DNA from: Advenella kashmirensis WT001
Lineage (GTDB): Bacteria; Pseudomonadota; Gammaproteobacteria; Burkholderiales; Burkholderiaceae_B
Direction of reading: 5' to 3'
DNA: 64,000 bases
NCBI RefSeq assembly: GCF_000219915.2
Contig: NC_017964.1
Location: 868,001-932,000, forward strand
Shown here one piece after another: positions 29,304 through 37,768 of the stretch (within the stretch, counting starts at the first letter, position 1; every line of letters begins with the position of its first letter). A program made the translations under genes and the position numbers. Under the pieces are notes generated by a model. That model had not been told where the DNA came from and did no database searches. It saw nothing but the letters and a program-made list of their open reading frames with translations.

Positions 29304-30194
29304 ATGAATCGAAAAAAAGCGAGTGATTTTCACCCCGATGTCCTTAAGCTGTTTGATGCCTATGTGCACGGCGGTATCAGTCGCAGGCAGTTTCTGGATC
29401 GTTCAGCGCGTTATGCAGTAGGCGGCGTCACAGGCTCGGCGATTCTCAGCAGTCTTGCACCGAATTTTTCCTGGGCGCAGCAAATTGCGCCTGATGACAA
29501 ACGAATTAAAGCTGGCTACGTGGAATATCCTTCTCCCCAGGGCAATGGCACCATGAAAGGCTATCTGGCGCAGCCGGCCGATGCCAAGGGCAAGTTGCCT
29601 GGCGTTGTCGTTATTCACGAAAACCGGGGACTCAATCCCTATATCGAGGACGTGGCACGGCGACTGGCTGTTGAAAACTATGTCGCATTCGCGCCAGATG
29701 CGCTTACGCCGGCAGGCGGATATCCCGGTGATGAAGACAAGGCGCGCGAGCTTTTCGCCAAACTTGATCCAGCCAAGCGCACCGAAGATATGGTGGCGGC
29801 AGCGCAATTTCTGAAGGGGCACGAAGCCGTGAATGGCAACCTTGGTGCAGTTGGGTTTTGCTATGGCGGCGGGGTGGTCAATATGCTGGCTGTTCGCATG
29901 CCGGATCTGGCGGCTGCCGTCCCATTCTATGGTGGCCAGGCTGCCGCTGCAGATGTGCCGAAAATCAAGGCGCCACTACTGATCCATTATGCAGGCATTG
30001 ATGAGCGCATCAACGCGGGATGGCCGGATTACGAAGCCGCGCTCAAGGCTAATAACAAGAAATATGAAATGCACATGTATGAAGGGGCCAATCATGGATT
30101 TCATAACGATACGACGCCCCGTTACGACGAAGCCGCGGCCAAGCTGGCGTGGTCCCGGACGCTGGCGTTTTTCAAATCGAACCTGGGCGGCTAA
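29304..30194 (+). CDS. Dienelactone hydrolase family protein with Tat signal
   Basis: A 296-residue alpha/beta hydrolase. The triad is readable as Cys186 (GFCYGGG), Asp233 (GIDERI) and His264 (NHGFHN), as in dienelactone hydrolases. The N-terminus carries a twin-arginine motif (ISRRQFLDR, Arg27-28) followed by a hydrophobic stretch ending SWAQQ, so the folded enzyme is probably exported by Tat. This is the YghX-like group, whose substrate is not known. The upstream gene is divergent and no operon is visible. Confidence 0.85.
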   Translation: MNRKKASDFHPDVLKLFDAYVHGGISRRQFLDRSARYAVGGVTGSAILSSLAPNFSWAQQIAPDDKRIKAGYVEYPSPQGNGTMKGYLAQPADAKGKLPGVVVIHENRGLNPYIEDVARRLAVENYVAFAPDALTPAGGYPGDEDKARELFAKLDPAKRTEDMVAAAQFLKGHEAVNGNLGAVGFCYGGGVVNMLAVRMPDLAAAVPFYGGQAAAADVPKIKAPLLIHYAGIDERINAGWPDYEAALKANNKKYEMHMYEGANHGFHNDTTPRYDEAAAKLAWSRTLAFFKSNLGG

Positions 30195-30274
30195 TGCCAG
30201 TCGTGACCCAGGCGGATAAATAAGCTGGAAGGGTTTAAGCGCGGCGGGCCAGGGGCCTGCCGTTGCCTTGAAGC

Positions 30275-31003
30275 TTAGTGCTTATCGCGGTGAATCCAGA
30301 ACGTAAATTTGAATTTGTCTTTTGGATAAATGTTGACCGTGATAAGAAATACTTTTTTTGCCTGATCCAGATAATGGCGGGTGATCTCCAGGCCTACAGA
30401 ATCTGCTTCTACCTGCAACAAATGAGCCACCGCAGCGGGAACCTGCGTGGCCCCGACCTGCTGTTTCAAATCAATGACGGTACGACCTGTACGCTGTTCG
30501 ATGAAATGGCACAACAGGCCTGAACCGTCCTTGATAAGATCCAGGATGGCCCGTCCGTCATCCGGGTCCATATAGGCATCGGTCCAGCAGATAGGATGAT
30601 CCCGGTCTGTTAGTTCGGTTCGTAGTATCTGTACACGAAGCCAGCGTTTTCCAGCCTTGCATTCCAGGGTCGTTGCCAGTGCGTCATCACAAATAATTTC
30701 GCTGATATCCAGGACATTTCGAATAGTCTTGCTCGCGTAATTGACCAGATCCTCGATACTATGGAGCGATTTACTGTATTGGCTGGCAGGCTTGGCCGCC
30801 TCTACAACCGTGCCCGCCCGGCGCTTGCGCGATATCAATCCCAGCTCTTCCACAACCCTTAATGCTGATCGTATTGTTGTTCTGCTGACGTCGAATTGGC
30901 GAGCAAAATCAACCTCGCTTGGCAACCGGGATCCCACCGGGTAAATGCCATCCTTGATGTTTTTTACGATGGTATTGGCAAGTTCCGAGTATCTGACATC
31001 CAT
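30275..31003 (-). CDS. GntR-family (HutC-type) regulator of the tartrate operon
   Basis: A 242-residue regulator. The winged HTH is VGSRLPSEVDFARQFDVSRTTIRSALRVVEELGLISRKRRAGTVV at residues 26-72, and a UTRA-like ligand domain follows. ATG 31003 is preceded by AGGGG at good spacing; ATG 31012 is too close to that site. It is divergent from a Bug receptor/tartrate dehydratase operon whose promoter carries two matching palindromes, so it probably represses that operon and is released by tartrate or a product. Confidence 0.85.
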   Translation of the reverse strand: MDVRYSELANTIVKNIKDGIYPVGSRLPSEVDFARQFDVSRTTIRSALRVVEELGLISRKRRAGTVVEAAKPASQYSKSLHSIEDLVNYASKTIRNVLDISEIICDDALATTLECKAGKRWLRVQILRTELTDRDHPICWTDAYMDPDDGRAILDLIKDGSGLLCHFIEQRTGRTVIDLKQQVGATQVPAAVAHLLQVEADSVGLEITRHYLDQAKKVFLITVNIYPKDKFKFTFWIHRDKH

Positions 31004-31104
31004 AGTTTGCATTCCCCTAATAGAGCCACATTGTACTTAGGAAACGGCCTTTGCGTCATCGGACCTGCCTGGGCGCTACGTTGGGGCTTTCCCAATATAG
31101 GTTC

Positions 31105-31132
31105 TTGACGATTGACTATATTTCATTATAAT
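31105..31132 (+). promoter_or_regulatory. Sigma-70 promoter of the tartrate operon
   Basis: TTGACG (31105-31110) and TATAAT (31127-31132) are separated by 16 bp, a near-consensus promoter 60 bp upstream of the Bug receptor gene. The downstream end abuts the first GntR-type palindrome. Confidence 0.7.
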
Positions 31133-31164
31133 AGTCCGTACTAATTAATAGTACGTACTATTAA
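31132..31164. promoter_or_regulatory. Two tandem GntR-type operators
   Basis: TAGTCCGTACTA (31132-31143) and TAGTACGTACTA (31149-31160) are centred 17 bp apart. The second is embedded in a perfect 20-bp palindrome (31145-31164). They directly follow the -10 box, where bound repressor would block initiation. The form fits GntR-family sites. Confidence 0.65.
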
Positions 31165-31191
31165 ATCCAGAATAAATCAAAGGAGACTGCA

Positions 31192-32154
31192 ATGAACAAA
31201 TATGTATTGGGGCTTGCCGCTGGCCTGAGCTTTGTTGCTATGAGCTGTGCACAGGCACAGTATCCGGAAAAACCGGTATCAATCATTGTGCCGTTTCCCG
31301 CAGGACAGACCGGCGATCTGATTGCCCGTACCGTGGGTGAAAAACTGTCCAAAGCTCTGGGCCAGGCATTTATTGTCGAAAACAGAGGCGGGGCCGGCGG
31401 CACGATTGGTACGGGCTATGCGGCGCGCGCAAAACAGGACGGCTATACCTTGCTGTTGACTAGTACGGGGCCGTTTTCCATCGCGCCTCATTTGTACAAA
31501 TCACTCAGCTACGATCCGCTTAAGGATTTGCAGCCCATTGCCGAAATAGCCACTTCGCCGCAGGTATTGGCTGTCAATCCCGATAATGGCATCAACTCGC
31601 TGAAAGACCTGGTGGCCAAGGCAAAACAGGAGGATTTGAACTTTGCTTCTGCGGGAACTGGCTCAACCCAGCATCTGACGATGGAATATTTTTTAAGTAC
31701 GGCAGGTGCAAAGATGACGCATGTCCCATTCAAAGGCAGCTCGGAGGCGCAGCCACAGGTGATCAGTGGTCTGATTAGCGGGCTGTCCGACACCCTTCCT
31801 GCCATTTTGCCGCAGATCAAAGCGGGCAGACTCAAGGCGCTGGCTGTCGTGGGTTCAGAGCGCTCAGCATTTCTGCCTGACACTCCTTCGACAGACCAGG
31901 CAGGGTTTCCCGGTCTGAATACCGTTGCCTTTTTTGCTCTGATGGCGCCCAAGGGAACACCGCCAGAGGTTATTGAATTGCTGAATGCACAAGTGAATAA
32001 GGCGTTGAAGGAGCCGGCCACGCTTGAACAGTTCAAAAAATTGGCATTGACGCCGGCTAAAGAACAAACCGCGGCGCAGTTCACCGCTTATCTGGAAGAT
32101 GAGGCGCAAAAATGGAAAAAAATTACAGATACGGCCAAAGTAGAAAAAAAGTAA
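31192..32154 (+). CDS. Bug/TctC-family periplasmic receptor, probably for tartrate
   Basis: A 320-residue receptor with a signal peptide (SCAQAQYPEKPVSIIV). Family motifs are VSIIVPFPAGQTGDLIARTVGE, IVENRGGAGGTIGTGYAA and FASAGTGSTQHLTMEYF. It is preceded by an AGGAG ribosome-binding site and heads an operon with D-tartrate dehydratase and a two-subunit hydratase, so a tartrate isomer is the likely ligand. No TctAB membrane genes are present, so it must share a membrane complex encoded elsewhere. Confidence 0.88.
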   Translation: MNKYVLGLAAGLSFVAMSCAQAQYPEKPVSIIVPFPAGQTGDLIARTVGEKLSKALGQAFIVENRGGAGGTIGTGYAARAKQDGYTLLLTSTGPFSIAPHLYKSLSYDPLKDLQPIAEIATSPQVLAVNPDNGINSLKDLVAKAKQEDLNFASAGTGSTQHLTMEYFLSTAGAKMTHVPFKGSSEAQPQVISGLISGLSDTLPAILPQIKAGRLKALAVVGSERSAFLPDTPSTDQAGFPGLNTVAFFALMAPKGTPPEVIELLNAQVNKALKEPATLEQFKKLALTPAKEQTAAQFTAYLEDEAQKWKKITDTAKVEKK

Positions 32155-32173
32155 TAGCAGAGGCAGGCAGTAA

Positions 32174-33337
32174 ATGAAAATTACCCGCATTATTGAAAGT
32201 CCTGTGCATTTGAAAAGTAATATTTCGAATGCATTGGTCAATTTCTCCGAGCACACGGTGTCACTTGTGGCAGTCGTGACTGACCAGATACGCAACAACA
32301 AGCCGGTAGTCGGCTTGGCTTTCAACTCGATTGGCCGGTACGCGCAAAGCGGCATTCTAAACAGCCGGATGATTCCCAGAATAGAACAGGAGCCGCCTGA
32401 CGCATTATTGGACCAGAACGGGATGATTTGCCCGGAAAAAGTATTGGCTTGTGCGCTGCGTAACGAAAAGCCGGGCGGGCATGGAGATCGTGCCGCGGCT
32501 GCCAGCGCCCTGGAGCTGGCTATTTGGGATCTGAATGGCAAGCTGCAGGATTGCCCGGTGAGCCAGTTGATCCGGCAGCGTTACCGATTGGATCACGATG
32601 GACATCGTGTATTTGTCTACGCTGCCGGTGGTTACTATTATGAAGGCGAGGGGAGTCGCAAACTCAAGGAAGAACTGCAATCCTATCGCGACAGCGGCTT
32701 TACGATGTACAAAATGAAAATCGGCGGCGCAAGCCTGAGCGAAGACATGCGCCGGATTGAGGATGCCCTGACCGTGGCAGGAGAGGGCTGGAATCTGGCG
32801 GTGGACGCCAACGGCCGATTTGATCTTGCCGCCGCAAGAGCATATGCCAGGAGCATTCAACCATATCAGCTGCGCTGGTTCGAAGAAGCCGGCGACCCAT
32901 TGGATTTCGAGTTAAATGCAATGGTTACAAACGAATATGAGGGACCGATAGCGACAGGTGAGAATCTGTTCTCGCGCCAGGATGTGAAGAACCTGACGTT
33001 GTATGGTGGAATGCGTTGCGATCGTGATATTTTCCAGATGGATTCGGGACTGGCGTATGGCATCACGGAATATGCGCGCATGCTAAATGAAATGGAAAGT
33101 CGCGGCTTCAGCCGAAAATTTTGTTTTCCGCATGGCGGCCAATTGATGGCGTTGCAGGTGGTGGCCGGTTTTGGTTTGGGAGGATCCGAGGTCTATCCGG
33201 GTATATTTCAGCCTATGGGTGGCTACGGCAGTACAACGAAAATAGTCGATGGGATGGTCAATGTCCCGGATGCGCCGGGCTTTGGATTCGAATGCAAGCC
33301 GCAGCTGTTCTCGCTTTTTGCAAAAATGATTGGATAG
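32174..33337 (+). CDS. tarD: D-tartrate dehydratase-like enolase superfamily enzyme
   Basis: A 387-residue enolase-superfamily protein. It lines up closely with the Bradyrhizobium D-tartrate dehydratase TarD (as I recall that sequence): NEKPGGHGDR, VFVYAAGGYYYEG, GFTMYKMKIGGASLSED. The catalytic set is readable as Lys180/Lys182, metal ligands Asp211, Glu237 and Glu263, and His320 (FPHGG). The reaction would be dehydration of D-tartrate to oxaloacetate. It follows the Bug receptor by 19 bp and precedes the Fe-S hydratase genes. Intact. Confidence 0.87.
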   Translation: MKITRIIESPVHLKSNISNALVNFSEHTVSLVAVVTDQIRNNKPVVGLAFNSIGRYAQSGILNSRMIPRIEQEPPDALLDQNGMICPEKVLACALRNEKPGGHGDRAAAASALELAIWDLNGKLQDCPVSQLIRQRYRLDHDGHRVFVYAAGGYYYEGEGSRKLKEELQSYRDSGFTMYKMKIGGASLSEDMRRIEDALTVAGEGWNLAVDANGRFDLAAARAYARSIQPYQLRWFEEAGDPLDFELNAMVTNEYEGPIATGENLFSRQDVKNLTLYGGMRCDRDIFQMDSGLAYGITEYARMLNEMESRGFSRKFCFPHGGQLMALQVVAGFGLGGSEVYPGIFQPMGGYGSTTKIVDGMVNVPDAPGFGFECKPQLFSLFAKMIG

Positions 33338-33350
33338 GATTGAGAGAAAA

Positions 33351-34193
33351 ATGCGTGAAATTAACACTGACCTGATAACGAATACTGTTGCTCAATTGTG
33401 TATTGATGCCTGTCATCAATTGCCGGAAAATCTGGTGAATAGTTTCCACCGTGCAGCAGAAACAGAAGTGTCGCCGCTGGGTAAACAGGTATTGATAAAA
33501 CTCATCGAGAACGACCGTATTGCAAGAGAGAATAATGTTTCCTATTGCCATGACACGGGCCTGACCATTGTTTATGCAGAAGTGGGACAGGATGTGCACA
33601 TTACAGGCTGTAATTTCAATGATGCGCTTCAGAGCGGCGTCAGAAAAGGGTATGCCGAAGGATTCATGCGTAAGTCTGTGGTTGGTGATCCCTTAACAAG
33701 AATGAATACGAATGACAATACTCCGGCGGTTTTGCATACGGAAATTGTGCCAGGCGAACAGATTCGCCTGACGGTTTTACCCAAGGGAGGGGGCAGTGAA
33801 AACTGGAGCACCATGAAGTTTTTGTTACCTGGCGAAGGCGTTCAGGGTGTTAAAGACTTTGTGCTTCAGGCAATCATCAAGGCGGGAGGTAGTGCCTGCC
33901 CTCCGTTGACGGTTGGCGTTGGACTGGGCGGCAGTTTCGATAAGGTGACGGAAATTGCCAAGAAAGCCATTTTGCGTGACATTGGTGTTCACAGTGAGCT
34001 GCCGCATATCGCACAGCTGGAATCAGAACTGCTGGCTGAAATAAACAAAACAGGGATTGGCCCACAAGGTTACGGCGGGTCCAATACGGCGTTGTGGGTC
34101 GCGGTTGAAACGTATGCCTGTCATATCACGGCGCTGCCAGTGGCAGTCAATATACAGTGCCATGCCTCGCGTCGCAAAACGGCCATTATCTGA
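33351..34193 (+). CDS. ttdA: Fe-S hydro-lyase alpha subunit (L-tartrate dehydratase TtdA / class I fumarase N-domain)
   Basis: A 280-residue protein of the fumarase/tartrate dehydratase alpha family. The three 4Fe-4S cysteines appear in YCHDTGL, GSACPPLTVG and NIQCHASRR, spaced as in class I hydratases. In context it would dehydrate L- or meso-tartrate to oxaloacetate, although a fumarase role cannot be excluded. ATG 33351 (MREINTDLITN) is chosen; an upstream in-frame ATG overlaps tarD. Its beta partner follows after 13 bp. Intact. Confidence 0.85.
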   Translation: MREINTDLITNTVAQLCIDACHQLPENLVNSFHRAAETEVSPLGKQVLIKLIENDRIARENNVSYCHDTGLTIVYAEVGQDVHITGCNFNDALQSGVRKGYAEGFMRKSVVGDPLTRMNTNDNTPAVLHTEIVPGEQIRLTVLPKGGGSENWSTMKFLLPGEGVQGVKDFVLQAIIKAGGSACPPLTVGVGLGGSFDKVTEIAKKAILRDIGVHSELPHIAQLESELLAEINKTGIGPQGYGGSNTALWVAVETYACHITALPVAVNIQCHASRRKTAII

Positions 34194-34206
34194 AGGAAGG
34201 GATGTA

Positions 34207-34769
34207 ATGAAAACCTATCATCTGACAATGCCTATGTCCGACGAGCAAATCAGCCAGCTCAGGGTTGGCGATGAAGTATATCTGAGCGGCATAATTTACA
34301 TGGCGCGCGATGCTGCGCATAAGCGGCTTATTGCTCTGCTTGATCAGGCAAACCTTTGCCGGTGGATTTGCAAGGGCAGGTTGTTTTTTACGGCGGACCC
34401 GGGCCGACCAAACCGGATCATGTCATTGGGGTGGTGGCGCCAACGTCGTCTTACCGAATGGATCCCTATACACCGAAATTATTTGAATATGGGGTCAAGG
34501 CTGCCATTGGGAAAGGAAATCGTGCAAAAGAGATTCGCCAGGCCTGCATTGATTTTAATGCAGTCTCGTTCTCTGCCATTGGCGGCATTTCTGCAACCCT
34601 GTTTGCGTGTATCAGGAAAGCGGAAATTGTCGCGTATGAAGATCTTAAGACCGAAGCGATTCAGCGCCTGGAAATAGAAAACTTCCCCCTGCTGGTGACG
34701 AACGATACCCAGGGCGGCGATCTTTATGAGCAGGAGGTGGAAAAATATCGTAAGCTGCTCAACGCCTGA
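34207..34769 (+). CDS. ttdB: Fe-S hydro-lyase beta subunit (TtdB / class I fumarase C-domain; frameshifted)
   Basis: The beta subunit partner of TtdA, 187 residues after correction. It has LRVGDEVYLSGIIYMARDAAHKRL, then VVFYGGPGPTKPDHVIG and DFNAVSFSAIGGISATLFA. The frame breaks near 34348, where CAGGCAAA should read CAGGGCAAA to give DQGKPLPVDLQGQ. It is the last gene of the tartrate operon. Confidence 0.85.
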
Positions 34770-34933
34770 CAAGACGATTTAGCACAAATCGATAGCCGAC
34801 GCCCGTTGTACGGCGCCGTTACATACGCTTATCTAGGGCGCCTGGCGATTGCGCTGTTGTTGGGATAAGAGAATTGGTATAGTTGCAAAGACTGTACTTC
34901 TTCAATTTCTTTTATTTAAACTATAGAACCCTT

Positions 34934-35509
34934 ATGAATCAGTACCCGGACCGCCTTCCTCCCCTTGCACCAGAAACCTGGGGCGAAGATCAGAAACAGT
35001 ACGCCCAGGAAATTATCAACGGCCCGCGTGGCGGGCTTTTGTCGCCTTTCATTCCCTTGATGCGCAGTCCTGAGCTGATGGCTCATGCCAGTCGCATGGG
35101 CGAGTACCTGCGGTATCGCAGTGCCCTGGGGCAGCGTCTGTCGGAGCTGGCAATACTTATCACCTCGCGACAGTGGTCCCAGCAGGTGGAGTGGGCGATT
35201 CATGCGCCGATCGCGCTGCGTGAAGGCGTATCTGAACAAACCATCGAGGCAATACGCGAAGGCCGCAAGCCCGAGGGGTTGCCTGAAGACGAGGCGATAC
35301 TTTATGCATTCTCGACTGAGCTGTTTCGCAATCAGTCGGTATGCGATCGCACCTATGAGCGCGCGCTGCAGCAGTTTGGCGAGCAGGGGGTGATGGATCT
35401 GGTCGGCATCAATGGCTATTATTCGTTGCTTTCCATGGTCATGAATGTGGCCAGAACACCGGTTCCCGTGTCTTCGGCCAAGCCGCTGGTAACCATGCCC
35501 GCCGTGTAG
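34934..35509 (+). CDS. Carboxymuconolactone decarboxylase-like (AhpD fold) protein
   Basis: A 191-residue all-helical protein of the CMD family: GGLLSPFIPLMRSPELMAHA, LSELAILITSRQWSQQVEWAIHAPIALREGVSEQTIEAI. I see no AhpD-type CxxC redox pair, so a peroxidase role is unlikely. A decarboxylase, lactone-opening or similar role is possible. Start ATG 34934 (MNQYPDRLPPLAP) is chosen. It lies 164 bp after ttdB and converges on the LacI gene that controls the RuBisCO-like cluster, so its allegiance is uncertain. Confidence 0.75.
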   Translation: MNQYPDRLPPLAPETWGEDQKQYAQEIINGPRGGLLSPFIPLMRSPELMAHASRMGEYLRYRSALGQRLSELAILITSRQWSQQVEWAIHAPIALREGVSEQTIEAIREGRKPEGLPEDEAILYAFSTELFRNQSVCDRTYERALQQFGEQGVMDLVGINGYYSLLSMVMNVARTPVPVSSAKPLVTMPAV

Positions 35510-35523
35510 CGTTGTCGGGCAGG

Positions 35524-35551
35524 TCCATTTATTGCAGGCGCAATAAATGGA
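35524..35551. terminator. Bidirectional hairpin between convergent CMD-like and lacI-type genes
   Basis: A perfect 11-bp inverted repeat (TCCATTTATTG / CAATAAATGGA) with loop CAGGCG begins 14 bp after the CMD-like stop. It lies 36 bp beyond the corrected stop of the regulator. Its position supports a short regulator that ends at 35588 rather than reading on through the hairpin. Confidence 0.6.
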
Positions 35552-35587
35552 TGGCAAGGGGCGGCGAGCTTATGCGCACCCGTGTGA

Positions 35588-36633
35588 TCAGGCAGGTTTT
35601 CCCGGAAAATGATCTGGCTTTGCACGGGGTCAATGCCGCTCATGACCGGCCGTCGATCACGCAGATTGGCAAAGATGCGGATACAGTTCATGGTAGAGGA
35701 CTGTGGATTCTGTGTAATGACGGCGTCCATGGTTCCGTCGATCAGCAGGGCGCGGGTATCGGGTGTGAGTCCGTGACCGATAAACACCACTTTGTGCGCC
35801 AGGCCTGCTTCCTTGAGCGCTTTTGCCACGCCGTCGGATGCGCCGCCAATATTGTAGATTCCTGCCAGATCCGGTGATTGCTCCAGCAGTTGCCGCGTGA
35901 GTCGATAATTTTCTTCGGCGCTGTCCAGGCCCTCGCGCAATCCCACCACTTCAACGGTGGGAAACAGCTCCTTGAACATATACAGAAAACCCATTTCACG
36001 CTCTTCGTGAGCGCGATAACTCAGGCTGCCTGCGATCATGGCAACCTTGGCCGGCCGCGCGCCAATGAAGCGGGCAATCAGGTATGCCGCGGTACGGCCC
36101 GCAGCGCGATTGTCCAGGCCGATATAGGCGGCGCGGCCCGTATTGGAAATATCTGTTATCAGCGTTATTACATGCTTGCCCTTATCGACCAGTTCTTCGA
36201 TAGCGTCGCGCACCAGTGGGTGTTCAATAGCCATGCAGGCCACGCAGTCAGCGCGCTCTGCCTGCTTTTTCAGGCTTGCGGCAAGGGCTTCGGGATTGAA
36301 GCCTTCTACATAATCGACTCTGCATTTGACGTTGTAGGGCGTCCAACTGTCCTGGGAGTAAGTGATGGTGTCGCCCAGCATCCTGATAAAGCGGTTGGTG
36401 CCTTTGGGGAGCACAAATGAAATACGCATGGCACTGGGGGTAAGTGCCGCATACAGATCATTTTCCGGAAGATAGGCCAATTCGGCTGCGGCGCGCAGTA
36501 CGCGCTGGACCGTGGCCTCGCGCACGCCCGATCGGTGGTTCAATACGCGGTCTACCGTGGCAGTGGACACGTTGGCCAGTTTGGCAATATCTGCAATATT
36601 GGCCCTGCTTGCGGCTTTCTCTGAGTTTTTCAT
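35588..36633 (-). CDS. LacI-family regulator of the RuBisCO-like cluster (probable 3' frameshift)
   Basis: A LacI regulator with HTH and hinge (IADIAKLANVSTATVDRVLNHRSGVREATVQRVLRAAAELAY) and a periplasmic-binding-like ligand domain. As printed the frame runs on to 35419, through a hairpin and over the 3' end of the convergent gene. If the CC before TGATCAC is CCC, the protein ends FRENLP with TGA at 35588-35590, the usual LacI ending, and is 348 residues. Start ATG 36633 (MKNSEKAASRANI) is preferred to 36651. It is divergent from the TRAP/RuBisCO-like operon and probably represses it. Confidence 0.85.
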
Positions 36634-36636
36634 TAC

Positions 36637-36729
36637 ATCAAAAACCATCATTTAATTTGATTGACGCTGGTATATTATCACTATATCGTTGCGGTTAGAA
36701 AAATAATAAAATCAAAAAACATCATTTAA
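36637..36729. promoter_or_regulatory. Direct repeat pair in the lacI/dctP divergent region
   Basis: A 19-bp sequence starting ATCAAAAA and ending ATCATTTAA occurs at 36637-36655 and again at 36711-36729 with one mismatch, both in the same orientation. One copy sits at the LacI leader and the other just before the dctP ribosome-binding site. They are candidate operators for the LacI regulator. AT-rich promoter-like sequence lies between. Confidence 0.5.
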
Positions 36730-36744
36730 CGTCTGGAGACAAAT

Positions 36745-37764
36745 ATGCAGAAGTATTCTCGCCGCAGCATGCTGTGCACCCTGTCCGCCATGCCGCTGGC
36801 AGGTGTTGTCAGCGCGCTGCCACAGATGGCGCGTGCTGCCGAATTTTCCTATAAGTATGGCAACAACCTTCCGCTGTCTCACCCCTTGAATATTCGCGCC
36901 AAGGAAGCGGCCGATGAAATCCGGGAAAAATCCGGCGGACGGGTCGATATCGCCATTTTCCCCAACAACCAGCTCGGCGGCGATACCGATATGTTGTCGC
37001 AGGTGCGCTCCGGCGGCATTCAGTTCTTTACGCCGTCTTCACTTGTGATTGCTACGCTGGTGCCGGTTGCGGCCATTAATGCACTGGGTTTTGCTTTCAG
37101 TGATTATGCCCAGGTGTGGAAAGCGATGGACGGCGATCTGGGTGCACATGTCCGGGCCTCCATCCGCAAGATACGTCTGTATGCCTTTGACAAAATGTGG
37201 GATAACGGTTTTCGCCAGATGACCAGCAGCAAGGGGCCGATACAGCAGGCATCCGATCTGGAAGATCTGAAAATCCGCGTGCCGGTCAGCCCGTTGTCCA
37301 TTTCCATGTTCAAAGGTCTGGGTGCCGCTCCGACAAGCCTTCAGTTCAGCGAAGTGTATTCGTCTTTGCAGACCAAGATTGTGGATGCCCAGGAAAACCC
37401 GTTGCCTATCATCCAGGTGGCAAAACTGTATGAAGTGCAAAAATACTGCTCCCAGACTAATCACATCTGGGATGGCTTCTGGTTTATTGCCAACGGCGCG
37501 GCATGGGATCGGTTGCCCGATGATCTGAAGAAAATTGTTGCAGATGGCATTAATGGCGCAGGTATGCGTCAGCGCGAAGATATCCGAAAGCTCAATGATT
37601 CGGTGCAGAGCGATTTGCAAGCCAAAGGGCTGGCTTTCAATGCGCCGGCGCCCGACACATTCCGGGCTGCACTGCGCGATGCCGGTTTTTACAAAGAGTG
37701 GAAGGGCCGTTTTGGCGACGAAGCCTGGTCTGCTCTCGAGGCCTCGGTAGGCAAACTGGTTTAG
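36745..37764 (+). CDS. TRAP transporter solute-binding protein, DctP family
   Basis: A 339-residue periplasmic receptor. Its N-terminal YSRRSMLCTLSAMPLAG signal ends near ARAAEF and may be Tat-compatible. DctP motifs are NNLPLSHPLNIRAKEAADEI, FPNNQLGGDTDMLSQVRSG and DAQENPLPIIQVAKLYEVQKY, with the family arginine near LKIRVPVSP. TRAP receptors bind carboxylates, here probably a sugar acid judging from the downstream kinase and RuBisCO-like protein. It heads the operon, preceded by CTGGAGA. Intact. Confidence 0.9.
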   Translation: MQKYSRRSMLCTLSAMPLAGVVSALPQMARAAEFSYKYGNNLPLSHPLNIRAKEAADEIREKSGGRVDIAIFPNNQLGGDTDMLSQVRSGGIQFFTPSSLVIATLVPVAAINALGFAFSDYAQVWKAMDGDLGAHVRASIRKIRLYAFDKMWDNGFRQMTSSKGPIQQASDLEDLKIRVPVSPLSISMFKGLGAAPTSLQFSEVYSSLQTKIVDAQENPLPIIQVAKLYEVQKYCSQTNHIWDGFWFIANGAAWDRLPDDLKKIVADGINGAGMRQREDIRKLNDSVQSDLQAKGLAFNAPAPDTFRAALRDAGFYKEWKGRFGDEAWSALEASVGKLV

Positions 37765-37768
37765 TGTG

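Noticed and set aside
34356..34769. Separate small gene starting MPVDLQGQVVFYGG
   Set aside because: This is the second half of ttdB; one restored base joins it in frame to the first half.
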